A DNA stretch of 64,000 nucleotides from Prorocentrum cordatum (GCA_963575745.1 CAUYUJ010014562.1:281417-345416); one strand, 5' to 3'; positions 52,300-62,026 are shown, numbered from the stretch's first letter. The notes: generated by a model from the sequence alone, not told the origin. Numbers and translations: made by a program.

Positions 52300-52586
52300 C
52301 TCCTCCTCCTCATACTCCCCCCCCTTGGCCGCTCAGCATGAGAGAGCGAGCGAGAACCATGACGCACATGTAAAATGTGCTCTTTCGTTTGTCTCACCCC
52401 CAGAGGGACTCCTCTCCCCAAGGGCCTATTCAGCTACACAGATAGGCTGGAGCAAGTACTGAAAGTGTCTTCTCGTTCACAACCTCCTCCTTCTCCTCCT
52501 CCTCCTCGCTCTTCTCCTCCTTCTCCTTCCTCCTCCTTCTCCTCCTCCTCCTCATCATGATCATCATCATCATCATCATCATCAGC

Positions 52587-52617
<31 letters not shown>

Positions 52618-52800
52618 GCAGCATCATCAGCATCATCATCAGCATCATCAGCAGCAGCATCATCATCATCAACGTCATCATCGTCATCGTCACCATCATC
52701 ATCCGTCTCCTCAGACTCATTATTCTCCTCCTCCGTCTCCTTAGCCTCATCCTTCTCCTCCTTCTCCTCCGTCGCCCTCCTTCCCCGCCCTTCCCCTCGG
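52300..52800. repeat. TCC/CTT and ATC microsatellites
   Basis: 52485-52555 is CTCC/TTCTCC-rich. 52556-52705 is ATC/AGC triplets. 52706-52790 is CTCC-rich again. Poly-Ile, Asp or Met frames through it are artefacts. Confidence 0.9.
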
Positions 52801-53734
52801 CGGCGCTGCGCAGGAGGGGAGGCAGCGGTCGCCGGCCTTCTCAGAAAGCTCAGAACCCCATCCAGCCTTGTGATAAGTGTTTTCTGCAGTAGGGGCCCGA
52901 CCACAAGAAACCTTCTACAAGAAACCCAGCCCTGAGACCCCAGGACTTGCCTTGAGTTTTGGTGTTGGCGCGTCACGCTTTCCGTAGGCAATCCATCGAA
53001 ACCCAAGAAACCCAGGGCACCCTGGAGGCAAGCAGGGCGTTTCTTGGCATGGGTTTCCACCGCAAGCCTGCTCCTCTCTGAGTCACAAACTGCTCAGAAC
53101 GCTCGGAGGAAGGGAAACTCGTCCTCCACCGCCCTCCCCTGCTGCTCTCCTTCCCCCCCTTGGCCGCTCAGCTGCAGCGTGCAGAGCGCGGCCCCCGGCG
53201 AGCCCGACCACTTCACGGCTTCCTACGGCGAGGCAGCCCTCGCCACCGCGCAGCCACCACCGGGCCGGGCCGGGCCTGGCCACCAACGGGTTGCGCGGGC
53301 CAGAAAGGGCCCACTCGACAGCGCGGCCACCGCGCGGCCGCGGACGTCGTTTGTGCCTCCCAGATGGGGTCCCACCTGGGCTTCCCCAGCCCTCCCAAAC
53401 CTGGACCTTCAGCGCTGCCGCCGCGTGCATCCCACTCAAGTCTTGGAACGTCCCGAATCGTATGTTTAAAACAAGCATGCTGTGTGCTTCTGGAAGGGAG
53501 AAATCCAACATCCCCAAAAGAGCAAAAACTCCAGATCAAAAAAGGCAAACGTTGAGCACGGGGAAGCCAAGTCTCGCCGCCGTCGGCCTCGATCGGGGGG
53601 CCCCCTTCGCCCGGCCCCGCGGGGCCGCCGGAGCACCGCCCAGGCAGGGGAGGTCCACACGGGCTTCTTCGGGAGGGGCCGCGTGAGGTCCTTCCGACTG
53701 CACACCTGGCAAGCTGACCCCAGCTCCCACAACC
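52801..53734. other. No recognised gene
   Basis: GC-rich with open frames on both strands but no motif. CCCCCCTTGGCCGCTCAGC occurs at 52319 and, one base different, at 53156. Confidence 0.35.
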
Positions 53735-53953
53735 GCTCCAAATCCCTTCTTAATCGACCCCCCCTAAAAATCGGACCCCCCTCCAAAGGCGACCTGATAT
53801 TCTGGACCCCCTTCGTCGACGGGGCGCCTTCGTAAACCGGACCCCCCAAGCTCCAATCCAAAGAAGGCGCCCTAATACATTCAGACCCCCCCAGTTACAA
53901 AAAAGGCGCCTTAAAAACCGGACCTGGGGGACGATTAAGAAGGGATTTGGAGC
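53735..53953. mobile_element. MITE-like family F, copy 1 (22-bp perfect TIRs)
   Basis: The ends are exact complements over 22 bases, beginning GCTCCAAATCCCTTCTTAAT. Inside are four imperfect direct units of 40-50 bp, each with an AA(A)CCGGACCCCCC-like and an AAGGCGCC-like part. Non-coding. Confidence 0.85.
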
Positions 53954-54630
53954 ATTGATTTTATATATCAAGGCCCTGCAGTTGTGGCGAAGGTGCGTAA
54001 GCATACGCGCCCTATAAGCGAGGCCATTGCCGTACACTTGGTCTAGAGTTCATCATGTTTGGGGGGGGCGGGGGGCGCTTTTCAGGCGTTCACCGAAGAG
54101 TTCCAGACTTCCCCGGGTCCACATGGTGAAAAATCACGGCGTCGGAGCCAGCATTCCAAGGAGGTACAGCCAGCATTGTAAGGAGGTGCGACTGATGAAT
54201 CTCATGGTGTGGCATCCGCTCCGGATTGTGCCACTGCAGGATCGGAGCCCGGTCTTCCGTCACGAGCTCTGCTCGTTCCAGCTGCTCCGAAGCGGGGTGG
54301 GGGCTCAGGGGGGGGGTATTATTTGACGCCGATTCCGAGCTCTGGTGCATGATGCCGTCTTCGGCCCCGCCGCCGAGGCCTCTCCTCGATGCGATACAAG
54401 TCCGTGCAGTCACGGCGCTGTCGCGTGTCGGCGCGGCGGCGACTCGGAAGGCGGGCGGTCGGGGTCGAACGCCGCCCGCGGCCCAGGGCCGCGCTGCCCG
54501 CACGCCGCAAGCGTTCCGGGTGGAGCGACGGCGTCGGCAGCCAACGCGCAGGTCGCCACGACACGAACTTTTTCCGCGCATGGTCGCGCCCGGCCTCGGG
54601 AGGCTCTGGCGTCTGGGAGGAAGCGAGCTT

Positions 54631-55057
54631 CCCAGACCCCGGCGTCATGATTTTTGCATGGCGCCGACCCCGAAAGGTTTCGACCCATTCCCCGGGACCG
54701 GTTTTGCATCCTGAGACGTTTCTCGGGAGCTGTGAGACGGGGGTCAATGCAAACAGGGGTCAGCCAGAGCGCCCGATCGTGCAGGATCCTGCACGAACAG
54801 GGTTGCATTGACCCGGGCTTGGGTGCAGGATCCTGCTGGATCTTGCAGGATCCTTCGCATTGACCCGGGTTTGGGTGAGGATCTTGCAGGATCGTGCAAG
54901 ATGTTGCAAGGCCTGGCTGACCCGGGTCTGGATTGACCCGGGTCAGAAGATCCCCGAGTTTCCTGACGGTCCCGAGGCCCCGTACGGGCCCCTAGAGGCC
55001 GACAGTTTAGAGAAGCCTCTCGTCGTGATTTCTGTCGGTGCTCGAGGGGGCCTGGGT
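54631..55057 (+). mobile_element. MITE-like family A, copy interrupted by a minisatellite
   Basis: The left half runs from CCCAGACCCCGGCGTCATGA to CATCCTGAGACGTTTCTCGGG (about 54731). The right half resumes at TTTCCTGACGGTCCCGAGGC (about 54958) and ends GAGGGGGCCTGGG. About 225 bases of unrelated repeat sit between, at the point where other copies read straight through. Confidence 0.8.
54735..54957. repeat. Palindrome-rich minisatellite inside family A copy
   Basis: Alternates GCAGGATCCTGC-like and GCATTGACCCGGGTTTGGGT-like elements. Each includes a short palindrome (GGATCC, CCCGGG). Confidence 0.8.
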
Positions 55058-55174
55058 TGTTTTTGGTTCTGAGCTCGGGAGCGCCCCTGGGCTCCTCGGG
55101 CCTCTCAACGAGGGATCAAAAGAGGGCCCGGGGACTTATGATGTTCCAACTCACATTAAGCCTTGATCACCAGA

Positions 55175-55352
55175 CCCAGACCCCCTCGAGCAATGAAAAA
55201 AACACGACGGGAGGTTTTTCGCCATTCTCGGTCCCTGGGGGCCCTTACCGGGCCTCGGGACCGTCAAAAAACGAATCGGGATGAAAAACCGGTGCCGGTC
55301 GAGACCTCGGGGGGTCGACGTCATGAAAAAATCATGACGACGGGGGTCTGGG
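55175..55352 (-). mobile_element. MITE-like family A, full-length copy, reverse
   Basis: Starts CCCAGACCCCCTCGAGCAAT and ends GACGACGGGGGTCTGGG. Internal GGGACCGTCAAAAAACGAAT and GATGAAAAACCGGTGCCGG. Near its end GTCATGAAAAAATCATGAC is a small hairpin. Length 178 bp. Confidence 0.88.
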
Positions 55353-55659
55353 GAAAGAATTTCGAGCACCAGGAAAGCACCGAAATGGGAGGGCTTTCAC
55401 GTGTCGGGCCCTGGGAAGCGATACTCGTTCGACGCTGGTTCGGTACTTGTCTGGGTGCTCGGCAGTATTCCTGGGATGCGGTCCTTAAGCACGATGGGAG
55501 CAACATAACCTTGAGGGGTGCTCAGCAGAAGAACTTCTGGAATGATGTGCTGTACCAGGCGCCGGCTAGACTCGAGGAAGAAAAACGCTATAAACATCAA
55601 CTTTTGGCGCTCCGCGCGAAATTGATTTTATTGACCTTGCACTGCGGATCTGCGAAAGG

Positions 55660-56695
55660 GGTGCCACCGAATGTCAAACATGTGGCACATCCCCCGTGTT
55701 TTTGAACCCTGGCCCCGCCGATTTGCATGAGGGGTGCAACCGAATTTCAAACATGTGAAAATCCCCTGTGTTTTTGGACCCTGACCCCGCCGATCTGCGT
55801 CAGGGGTGCCACCGAATTTCAGAAATGTTGCAAATGGTATTGTTTTTATTGACCCTGACACCGCCGATCTGCGTGAGGGGTGCCACCGAATTTCAGAAAT
55901 GTGGCACATCCCGATGATTTTGAGGCCTGGCCCCGCCGATTTGCAGGAGGGGTGCCACCGAATTTGAGAAATGTTGCAAATCCCCAGTGTTTTTGGGCCC
56001 TGGCCGCGCCGATTTGCATGAGGGGTGCAACCGAATTTGAGAAATGTTGCAAATCCCATATGTTTTTGGACCCTGGCCCCGCCGATTTGTGTGAGGGGTG
56101 CCACCGAATTTGAGAAATGTTGCGCGTCCCTTGTGTTTTTGGACCCTGGCCCCGCCGATTTGCGTGAGGGGTGCCACCGAATTTGAGAAATGTGGAACAT
56201 CCCTTGTGTTTTTGGACCCTGACCCTGCCGATTTGCTCGAGGGGTGCTACCGAATTTGAGAAATGTGACACGTCCCATGTGTTTTTGGACCCTGACCCCG
56301 CCGATTTGCGTGAGGGGTGCCACCGAATTATAGATATGTGGCAAATCCTGTGTGTTGTTGGGCCCTGGCCCCGCCGATTTGTGTGAGGGGTGCAACCGAA
56401 TTTGACAAATGTGACACGTCCCATGTGTTTTTGGACCCTGACCCCGCCGATTTGCGTGAGGGGTGCCACCGAATTATAGACATGTTGCAGATCCCTTGTT
56501 TTTTTTTGGACCCTGACACCGCCGATCTGCGTGAGGGGTGCCACCGAATTTCAGACATGTGGCAAATCCCATATGTTTTTTGACCCTGACCCCGCCGATC
56601 TGCGTGAGGGATGCCACTGAAGTTCAAACAGGTGGCAAATCCTTTGTGTTTTTGGACCCTGACCCTGCGGATCTGCGTGAGGGGTGTCAATTTTT
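55660..56695. repeat. 73-bp tandem repeat, 14 copies
   Basis: The unit runs GACCCTGaCCCCGCCGATtTG, CGTGAGGGGTGCCACCGAAT, TTgAGAAATGTgGCAaATCC, CatgTGTTTTTG. Landmarks GCCGATYTGC lie every 72-76 bases from 55716 to 56669. Unrelated in sequence to the 73-bp array at 45784. Minus-strand frames of up to 255 codons through it result from the absence of stops in the unit. Confidence 0.95.
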
Positions 56696-56931
56696 ACCCG
56701 CCCAGAAATTCTGAGAACCCTCCCAGGGCGTGGTAGTTCTGCTGGTTTGGGCTCCCCCCCCTCGCACGTTCATGAACAAGGAACAGTAAGCAGCAAGAAG
56801 CAGAACTGTAACAGTGGAAACTGGAAACTGCAAGTGGCACAGGGAGCAGCACATTCCCGGCCTACAGCCTGGTGGCCCCGCAAAGGGGCCAGCGGATTTC
56901 AGAGCGTATGCGAATCAGGGGGCCAACATAC

Positions 56932-57131
56932 TCTAAATCCCTTCTTAATCGTCCCCCGGGTCCGGTTTTTTAAGGCGCCTTTTTGTAACGGGGGGTCCGG
57001 TTTATTAGGGCGCTTTCTTTGGATTGGAGCTCAGGGGGTCCGGTTTACTAAGGCGCCCCGTCGCAGAGGGAGGTCCGGCATATCAGGTCGCACTTGGAGG
57101 GGGGTCCGGCTCTTTGGGGGGGGGGGTCGAT
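56932..57131. mobile_element. MITE-like family F, copy 2, inverted and diverged
   Basis: Starts TAAATCCCTTCTTAATCG and then carries GGTCCGGTTTTTTAAGGCGC and GGGTCCGGTTTACTAAGGCGC, which are the complement of the interior of copy 1. The far end (GTCGATTTTGGAG) has lost most of the terminal repeat. Confidence 0.7.
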
Positions 57132-57194
57132 TTTGGAGTACGTAATCTGCTGCGTGCCGCGACACCAAGGCACTGCTGAAGGGCGTACACTTCA

Positions 57195-57475
57195 GTCGAG
57201 CATGTCCCTCTAAAAAATAGAGTCGGGCGATGTTCGGACTATAAACATTTTCGCATATGTTTTGGTAATTTCTCAGTTTTCGTCCCAAATCCGCCTGCAC
57301 AGTCAACCCGCACAGGAAGGATGGGCGGCCTTCCCAAGCGTACCCTTGCATCCTTGCCTCCTGGGTCCGTCCTTGGCCACCTTCGTCGGCCGCGCCCCGC
57401 TCGAAGAGCTTCGAGATGGGCACCCTCATCGAGCATCCTTCCTATACGGGCTGCCTGCAGGGGGACACGCCCGAC
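57195..57475 (+). mobile_element. MITE-like family B, interrupted copy
   Basis: Left end GTCGAGCATGTCCCTCTA, interior CGTCCCAAATCCGCCTGCA, right end GCAGGGGGACACGCCCGACC. About 140 bases of foreign sequence (57300-57440) lie within it. Confidence 0.65.
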
Positions 57476-57490
57476 CGAAGCGTGCACGTT

Positions 57491-57675
57491 CCCAGACCCC
57501 CGACGTCATGATTTTTCATTCCGTCGACCCCCCGAGGTCCCGACCCATCCCCCGGGACCGGTTTCTCGTCCTGAGTCGTTTTGTGAGGGTCCCGAGGCTT
57601 GGTGAGGGCCCCCAGGGGCCGAGAATGGCGAAACATCTCCCGTTGTGATTTTTTCATTGCTCGAGGGGGTCTGGG
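57491..57675 (+). mobile_element. MITE-like family A, full-length reference copy
   Basis: Ends CCCAGACCCCC and GGGGGTCTGGG are exact complements (11 bp). The interior reads GACGTCATGATTTTTCATTCC, CCGGGACCGGTTTCTCGTCC, GAGTCGTTTTGTGAGGGTCC and GTTGTGATTTTTTCATTGC. Length 185 bp, non-coding. It lies 16 bases after the family B copy. Confidence 0.9.
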
Positions 57676-57857
57676 CTGGCTGCGCCGAGGGGCGGCCCTC
57701 GAGGCCTCCCGAGCCCGGCGCGGGGGGCCCCGGCGGTGCCCTCCGAGGTGCGCGGTCTTCGGGGGGGGGGAGCCTTCGGGGGGCGCTCGGGAGCCCAGGC
57801 GCGCAGGCCGCTGCTGCCGCCTCGCATGCGCTGGCCGACATTCCGGCGATCGCAAAC

Positions 57858-57957
57858 CTGGATCGCAACCCTCCTCCTCCCCCTCCTCCCCCTCCTCCTC
57901 CTCCTCCTCCTCCTCCTCCTCCTCCTCCTCCTCCTCCTCCTCCTCCTCCTCCTCCTG
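57858..57957. repeat. (CCT)n microsatellite at 5' end of LINE fragment
   Basis: About 90 bases of CCTCCT directly abut the truncated non-LTR element. Confidence 0.95.
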
Positions 57958-60369
57958 TCCGACCACAGCCTCTTGCCGCAGTTGATGCGGGACCCGCGTT
58001 GGAAGATAGGAGAGGACAAGCTTGTCCGCTCGCACCGAGACCTTGGCGGTGATTCGAACGACGGCAGCGTCCGCAGAGTAGCCACGCAGGCCAGTCGCCT
58101 AACCGCCGCCGCCTCGACAGGCGTCGCCCTGCGCCAGCTCGGCCAGAGTGAAAAGCATAGCAGAGTTTTCCGCGTAGGGCCACTCGCTAAGGCCATTTGG
58201 GGATCCCATATTTTAGGGATCCCCCCGACCAGCCTCCACAAGCTGAGGGTCCAAGCGGCGCGCTCCTGGGGCCCTCTCCTTCCGGGGACCTCGTTGGGCT
58301 TCCGGTTCCTCTCGTCCCCGGGGCTCTGGATTCGGGATCCTCTTGTGGTGGTGGTCTGTTCGGCTGTGAAAGAATTTGTTGGGGTTTTATGGAATCGTTC
58401 CATATCCCAGGCTGTGCTGGCTTCCTGTGTGCACGATGCCCAGGCGGTCCGGCAGAAGAAGGCTCCCTGGGGCCAGGTCCGACAACCCGTGGCTGCCCTC
58501 TTCCTCCTCCTGGCCAGGATCCGTTGGGCGTTTGATTTGGAGACGCTGTCTTTGATTGATGATCTCGGCAGGTCCTGGTCGGTGGAGCGCTTCTCCCCCA
58601 CATTTCTCACCCTGCTTGCGCGCAGTGCTGTGCGGCGCACCGTCGAGCGCGAGGAACAACTTAAGCAACATGATTTTTGTGAGTGGAGCGGAGGGGTCAA
58701 TTGGGCCCCGCTTCATCAACTGTTGTCTCGGAAAAACTCGGCGTGCTGGACCAAGGGGCACAAGGCCGCCTTGTCGGCCACTTTGGCCAACGTTTATTGG
58801 TCCCAACGCAGAATTGCCGGCCATTGCCCTAAAGCGGACAATAAGTGTCAGCTGTGCGGGGAGGGCCTGGGGACCTTGTATCATCGAAGGTTCCAGTGTT
58901 GTGCCTTCGCCAGCTGGCGCCGCGAGAACCTGGATCCCATCGTCGCCGAGGCTGCTCGCAATGTTGGCCATCTCAGTGGAGAAGCCCGCGAACTTTTTAG
59001 CAGGTGCATGCTCCCCGACCCCACGGCCTGGGTGAAGAGGCCGCCGAGGGACCCGCTCGACCCGTGCACCCGCCATTGGCAGTGGCCTCAAGACGGCCCT
59101 CTCTTCATCCCAGATGGGGCCAATGTTTTTACGGACGGTTCCGGTTTCGAGGGAAGCATGCCCGGCTTAAAAACGGCTGGGTGGGCTGTCGTTGTCCTCG
59201 ATAAGGATGGGAGGACGATCGCCGCCCTGTTCGGAGTGGTCCCTCTCGCCGAGGCGCCAAAGCAGCTGGCCCGCGACGGCGAGGATTTCGCTGTGTTGAT
59301 GCTTTCGCGCCGTGCGGTCATTGGCCAGAACGTTTCCCTGTTTATCGACTGTGCTGCCACAGTCGGCTGCCTCCGTAATCTCCGGGGGGCTGCGGGGGTC
59401 ACGTCGGCCAGGGCCCACTGGTGGGCCGAAATCGGGGACCGCCTTGAGGGGATGGCCGTGGTCAAAATCCCTGCCCATACGTCGATGACCGACGTGAGGG
59501 AAGGTAGGATCACGGACCTCCAGCGCTTTGGCAATTCTGAGGCGGACCGCCTGGCTAAAGAAGGGGCCGAACGGTTCCGCGTTTCTGCTGAGGATCGTCT
59601 TCTAGTGCTAGGCTGTTGTGAGCTAGTCAAGAGATTAGGCATTTTTTGTGCAACGCAACAGTTTGAATGCCGTGACCTGGCATTGCAAGACCACGTCGGC
59701 CTGGAGTGGCTTGGACATGTCATCCTGGACGCGGTCCCAGGTTTACCTCCTCTGCCTGCCTCCGCTCGGGGGGGAGCCTCCGCTGCTGCTGCGTGTGCTG
59801 CCCCCTCCTCTTCCTCCGAGGGCCTTGGTGGTGGACCCACCGGAGAGCCATCGCCCGGAGCTTGGAGGCAATTGGAGCACCTGCTTGAGCAGGCCGACGT
59901 TTACGAGTCTGATCGTGAGACGTTTCATGACTCGATGCTGATGTGCGTCAGATGTGGGGCCATGGCCCATTCCAGCACGAAGCGAGGGAATATTCGGTCT
60001 GTGTGTCGTCCCGTCGCGTCGTCGACGAGTCGGGGGTACTACCTGAACAGGTTTCGTGCTGGAGTTTATCCCGGCCATCGTAACCCGAAAGGGTTCACGT
60101 TGGCGTACGTCGGTGCCCCGAGCCTGGAGGTCAGGGAGCATTGGCGGCCCTTTTTCTCTGCCTGGTCCCAGGGCTTGCAGGGGCCCGTGAAGCAGACGGG
60201 CCCCTCCGCCGAGCAGACGGCGCTTGTAGGGCCGTTGGCTGCGGACTGGAACCGCGGCTTGGCGTTCTACGGCCTTTCAGCCGCTGCGGCGAAAGCCTTT
60301 GGGAGGCAAGTGGTGGTGAGGAAGAGGGCGGGACCGGAGTTCGAGGATGAGGATCCCGATCTCGGCTAG
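57958..60369 (+). CDS. LINE ORF2 C-terminal part: RT tail, zinc motif, RNase H
   Basis: The open frame extends about 800 codons beyond the (CCT)n tract. Order: RT thumb/connection region (FRVGPLAKAIWGSHILGIPP, SLHKLRVQAARSWGPLL); a CxxC-x8-H-x3-C zinc motif (CQLCGEGLGTLYHRRFQC); RNase H with Asp in VFTDGSGFEG, Glu in DGEDFAVLML, Asp in LFIDCAATVGCL, His in KIPAHTS and Asp in NSEADRLAKEG; and a Ser/Gly-rich hinge. A C-terminal segment with CVRCGAMAHSSTKRGNIRSV and VCRP follows, another possible zinc motif. The RT catalytic core itself is missing, so it cannot retrotranspose alone. RNase H looks catalytically complete. No frameshift was noticed, in contrast to the other elements. Confidence 0.8.
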   Translation, partial: SDHSLLPQLMRDPRWKIGEDKLVRSHRDLGGDSNDGSVRRVATQASRLTAAASTGVALRQLGQSEKHSRVFRVGPLAKAIWGSHILGIPPTSLHKLRVQAARSWGPLLPGTSLGFRFLSSPGLWIRDPLVVVVCSAVKEFVGVLWNRSISQAVLASCVHDAQAVRQKKAPWGQVRQPVAALFLLLARIRWAFDLETLSLIDDLGRSWSVERFSPTFLTLLARSAVRRTVEREEQLKQHDFCEWSGGVNWAPLHQLLSRKNSACWTKGHKAALSATLANVYWSQRRIAGHCPKADNKCQLCGEGLGTLYHRRFQCCAFASWRRENLDPIVAEAARNVGHLSGEARELFSRCMLPDPTAWVKRPPRDPLDPCTRHWQWPQDGPLFIPDGANVFTDGSGFEGSMPGLKTAGWAVVVLDKDGRTIAALFGVVPLAEAPKQLARDGEDFAVLMLSRRAVIGQNVSLFIDCAATVGCLRNLRGAAGVTSARAHWWAEIGDRLEGMAVVKIPAHTSMTDVREGRITDLQRFGNSEADRLAKEGAERFRVSAEDRLLVLGCCELVKRLGIFCATQQFECRDLALQDHVGLEWLGHVILDAVPGLPPLPASARGGASAAAACAAPSSSSEGLGGGPTGEPSPGAWRQLEHLLEQADVYESDRETFHDSMLMCVRCGAMAHSSTKRGNIRSVCRPVASSTSRGYYLNRFRAGVYPGHRNPKGFTLAYVGAPSLEVREHWRPFFSAWSQGLQGPVKQTGPSAEQTALVGPLAADWNRGLAFYGLSAAAAKAFGRQVVVRKRAGPEFEDEDPDLG

Positions 60370-60425
60370 TCCCCCCCTCCATGAGTGCATGCAGCTGTGA
60401 ATTAGGTCGAACCTTTCTCGGTCGG
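57958..60425 (+). mobile_element. Non-LTR retrotransposon (LINE), 5'-truncated, with RNase H
   Basis: The fragment starts abruptly after the (CCT)n tract in the region following the RT palm and keeps an open frame to 60369. It is followed by about 55 bases of 3' sequence and then by a longer (TCC)n array. There is no poly(A) tail. 5' truncation and insertion at a simple repeat are typical of target-primed reverse transcription. An RNase H domain at the C-terminal side places it among RNH-bearing LINE clades (I/R1/LOA-like grouping); finer placement is not possible by eye. Confidence 0.8.
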
Positions 60426-60428
60426 GTG

Positions 60429-61040
60429 CCCCCCCTCCTCCTCCTCCTCCTCCTCCTCCTCCTCCTCCTCCTCTCTCCTCCTCCTCCTCCTCCTCCTCCT
60501 CCTCCTCCTCCTCCTCCTCCTCCCCCTCCCCCTCCTCCTCCTCCTCCTCCTCCTCCTCCTCCTCCTCCTCCTCCTCCTCCTCTTCCTCCTCTTCCCACTC
60601 CTATCGTCCCCTCCTCTCCTCCTCCCCCTCCTCCTCCTCCTCCTCCTCCTCCTCCTCCTCCTCCCCCTCTTCCTCCTCCTCCTCCTCCTCCCCTCCTCCT
60701 CCTCCTCCTCCCCTCCTCCTCCTCCTCCTCCTCCTCCTCCTCCTCCTCCTCCTCCTCCTCCTCCTCCTCCTCCTCCTCCTCCTCCTCCTCCCCCTCCTCC
60801 TCCTCCTCCTCCTCCTCCTCCTCCTCCTCCTCCTCCTCCCCCTCCTCGTCCTCCTCCTCCTCCTCCTCCTCCTCCTCCTCCTCCTCCTCCTCCTCGTCCT
60901 CTCCTCCTCCTCCTCCTCCTCCTCCTCCTCCCTCCTCCTCCTCCTCCTCCTCCTCCTCCTCCTCCTCCTCCTCCTCCTCCTCCTCCTCCTCCTCCTCCTC
61001 CTCCTCCTTCTCCTCCTGCTCCTCTATCTCCTCCGTCGCC
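60429..61040. repeat. (TCC)n array, about 0.6 kb
   Basis: Almost pure TCC triplets with occasional CCCC, TTCC or CGTCC. It ends in CCGTCGCCGCCGCCGCCGCC, followed by the module shared with 63255. Confidence 0.97.
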
Positions 61041-61091
61041 GCCGCCGCCGCCGTCAGGAGACTGTTTGCGAGAACCGAAATGATCTGACTC

Positions 61092-61278
61092 CCCAGACCC
61101 CCTCAAGCAACGAAAAAAAATCACGACGGGAGGTTTTCGCCATTTTTGGCCTCCGGGGGCCCTTCCCGGGCTCCGGGGCTTTCAAAAGAGGACTCGGGAT
61201 GAAAAACCGGTCCCGGGGAACAGGTCGAAGCCTCTGTGGGTCGACGTCATAACAAAAGCATGACGTTGGCGGTCTGGG
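61092..61278 (-). mobile_element. MITE-like family A, full-length copy, reverse
   Basis: Starts CCCAGACCCCCTCAAGCAAC and ends GGCGGTCTGGG. Contains GGATGAAAAACCGGTCCCGG and GGGTCGACGTCATAACAAAA. Preceded by GGAGACTGTTTGCGAGAACC, exactly as at 63263. Confidence 0.88.
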
Positions 61279-61303
61279 AACATGGATCAAGGGAGCTTGG
61301 ATT

Positions 61304-61400
61304 GGCGACGGTCCCGTTTCCGCGGGAGGTCGCGGGCTTCGGCCGCCGACCGAGGCGGCACCGGCCGCATTTTGGGGAGGGCACCTCCCCCAGTCCATGG
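61304..61400 (+). repeat. Dispersed repeat C, copy 2
   Basis: GGCGACGGTCCCGTTTCC through CCGCCGACCGAGGCGGCACC to CTCCCCCAGTCCATGG. Confidence 0.75.
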
Positions 61401-61671
61401 ATTTGGCGACCGCGCGCCAAGTCCATGGATCGCTAATCCATGTCTGCGCGCCCCCGAGGCAAGCCGCGCATCAGAGGCCACTGTTCCGAGGTGGGATTGT
61501 ACACATGACCACCGCCTGGAGGGTCAGTTTTTGGAGCCACGTCAGGCGGTGGATGTGGACATATTCGGGCCCCCGGGGGCAGAAACATATATCCATGCCC
61601 ACCGCCGGATGGGGCACCAGGGAGTCGGGTCCCAGGCGGTGGACATGGATAGATCCCCGCTTGGCTGGTGT

Positions 61672-61828
61672 TAAGTCGGGCCTGTCCCTCTACATGGGAA
61701 AATTCAAAACTAGTCCAAAAATAGTCGGGGCACGATTTTTGGAGTATTTTTGACTATTGTTGGGAATTGTGGGGGTCTTTCTTATTTTTCGTCCAAAATC
61801 CGCCTGTGGGGGGACACGCCCCACCTAA
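61672..61828 (+). mobile_element. MITE-like family B, copy 3 with TAA target duplication
   Basis: TAA at both flanks. Left end GTCGGGCCTGTCCCTCTACA; right end TGTGGGGGGACACGCCCCACC. The interior has AATAGTCGGGGCACGATTTT and TTTTTCGTCCAAAATCCGCC. Confidence 0.85.
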
Positions 61829-61850
61829 GCCTAGTGCCACTCCTTGTGTG

Positions 61851-62026
61851 TAGTGTCGGACCGAGGTATAAGATCGAGGTCGGTTCGGGGAGGGTATCCT
61901 AAGGTTCTTCGTGCTTGTTGGATGTTCCTGTGCATTCTGGGGGGGGCCCTTGGATGTTCTGCGTGTTCTGGCCAGCGGATGGTCTCATGCTCTTGAGCAT
62001 GTTATTCTGGACGAAGTCCGACTGTA
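61851..62026 (+). mobile_element. MITE-like family D, copy 2
   Basis: Left end TAGTGTCGGACCGAGGTATAAG, right end (reverse-complemented) TACAGTCGGACTTCG. The interior is collinear with copy 1. Confidence 0.65.

Noticed and set aside
55628-56544. Minus-strand frames resembling a repeat protein (APLTQIGGARVQKH...)
   Set aside because: Derived from the 73-bp tandem repeat, open in several phases; unit length is not a multiple of three, so a conserved protein repeat is not maintained.
55660-56695. Regular repeats considered as a CRISPR array
   Set aside because: Units are contiguous with no unique spacers, and the context is eukaryotic.
60381-61124. Poly-Pro, poly-Ser and poly-Gly frames of over 230 codons
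   Set aside because: Pure (TCC)n array.
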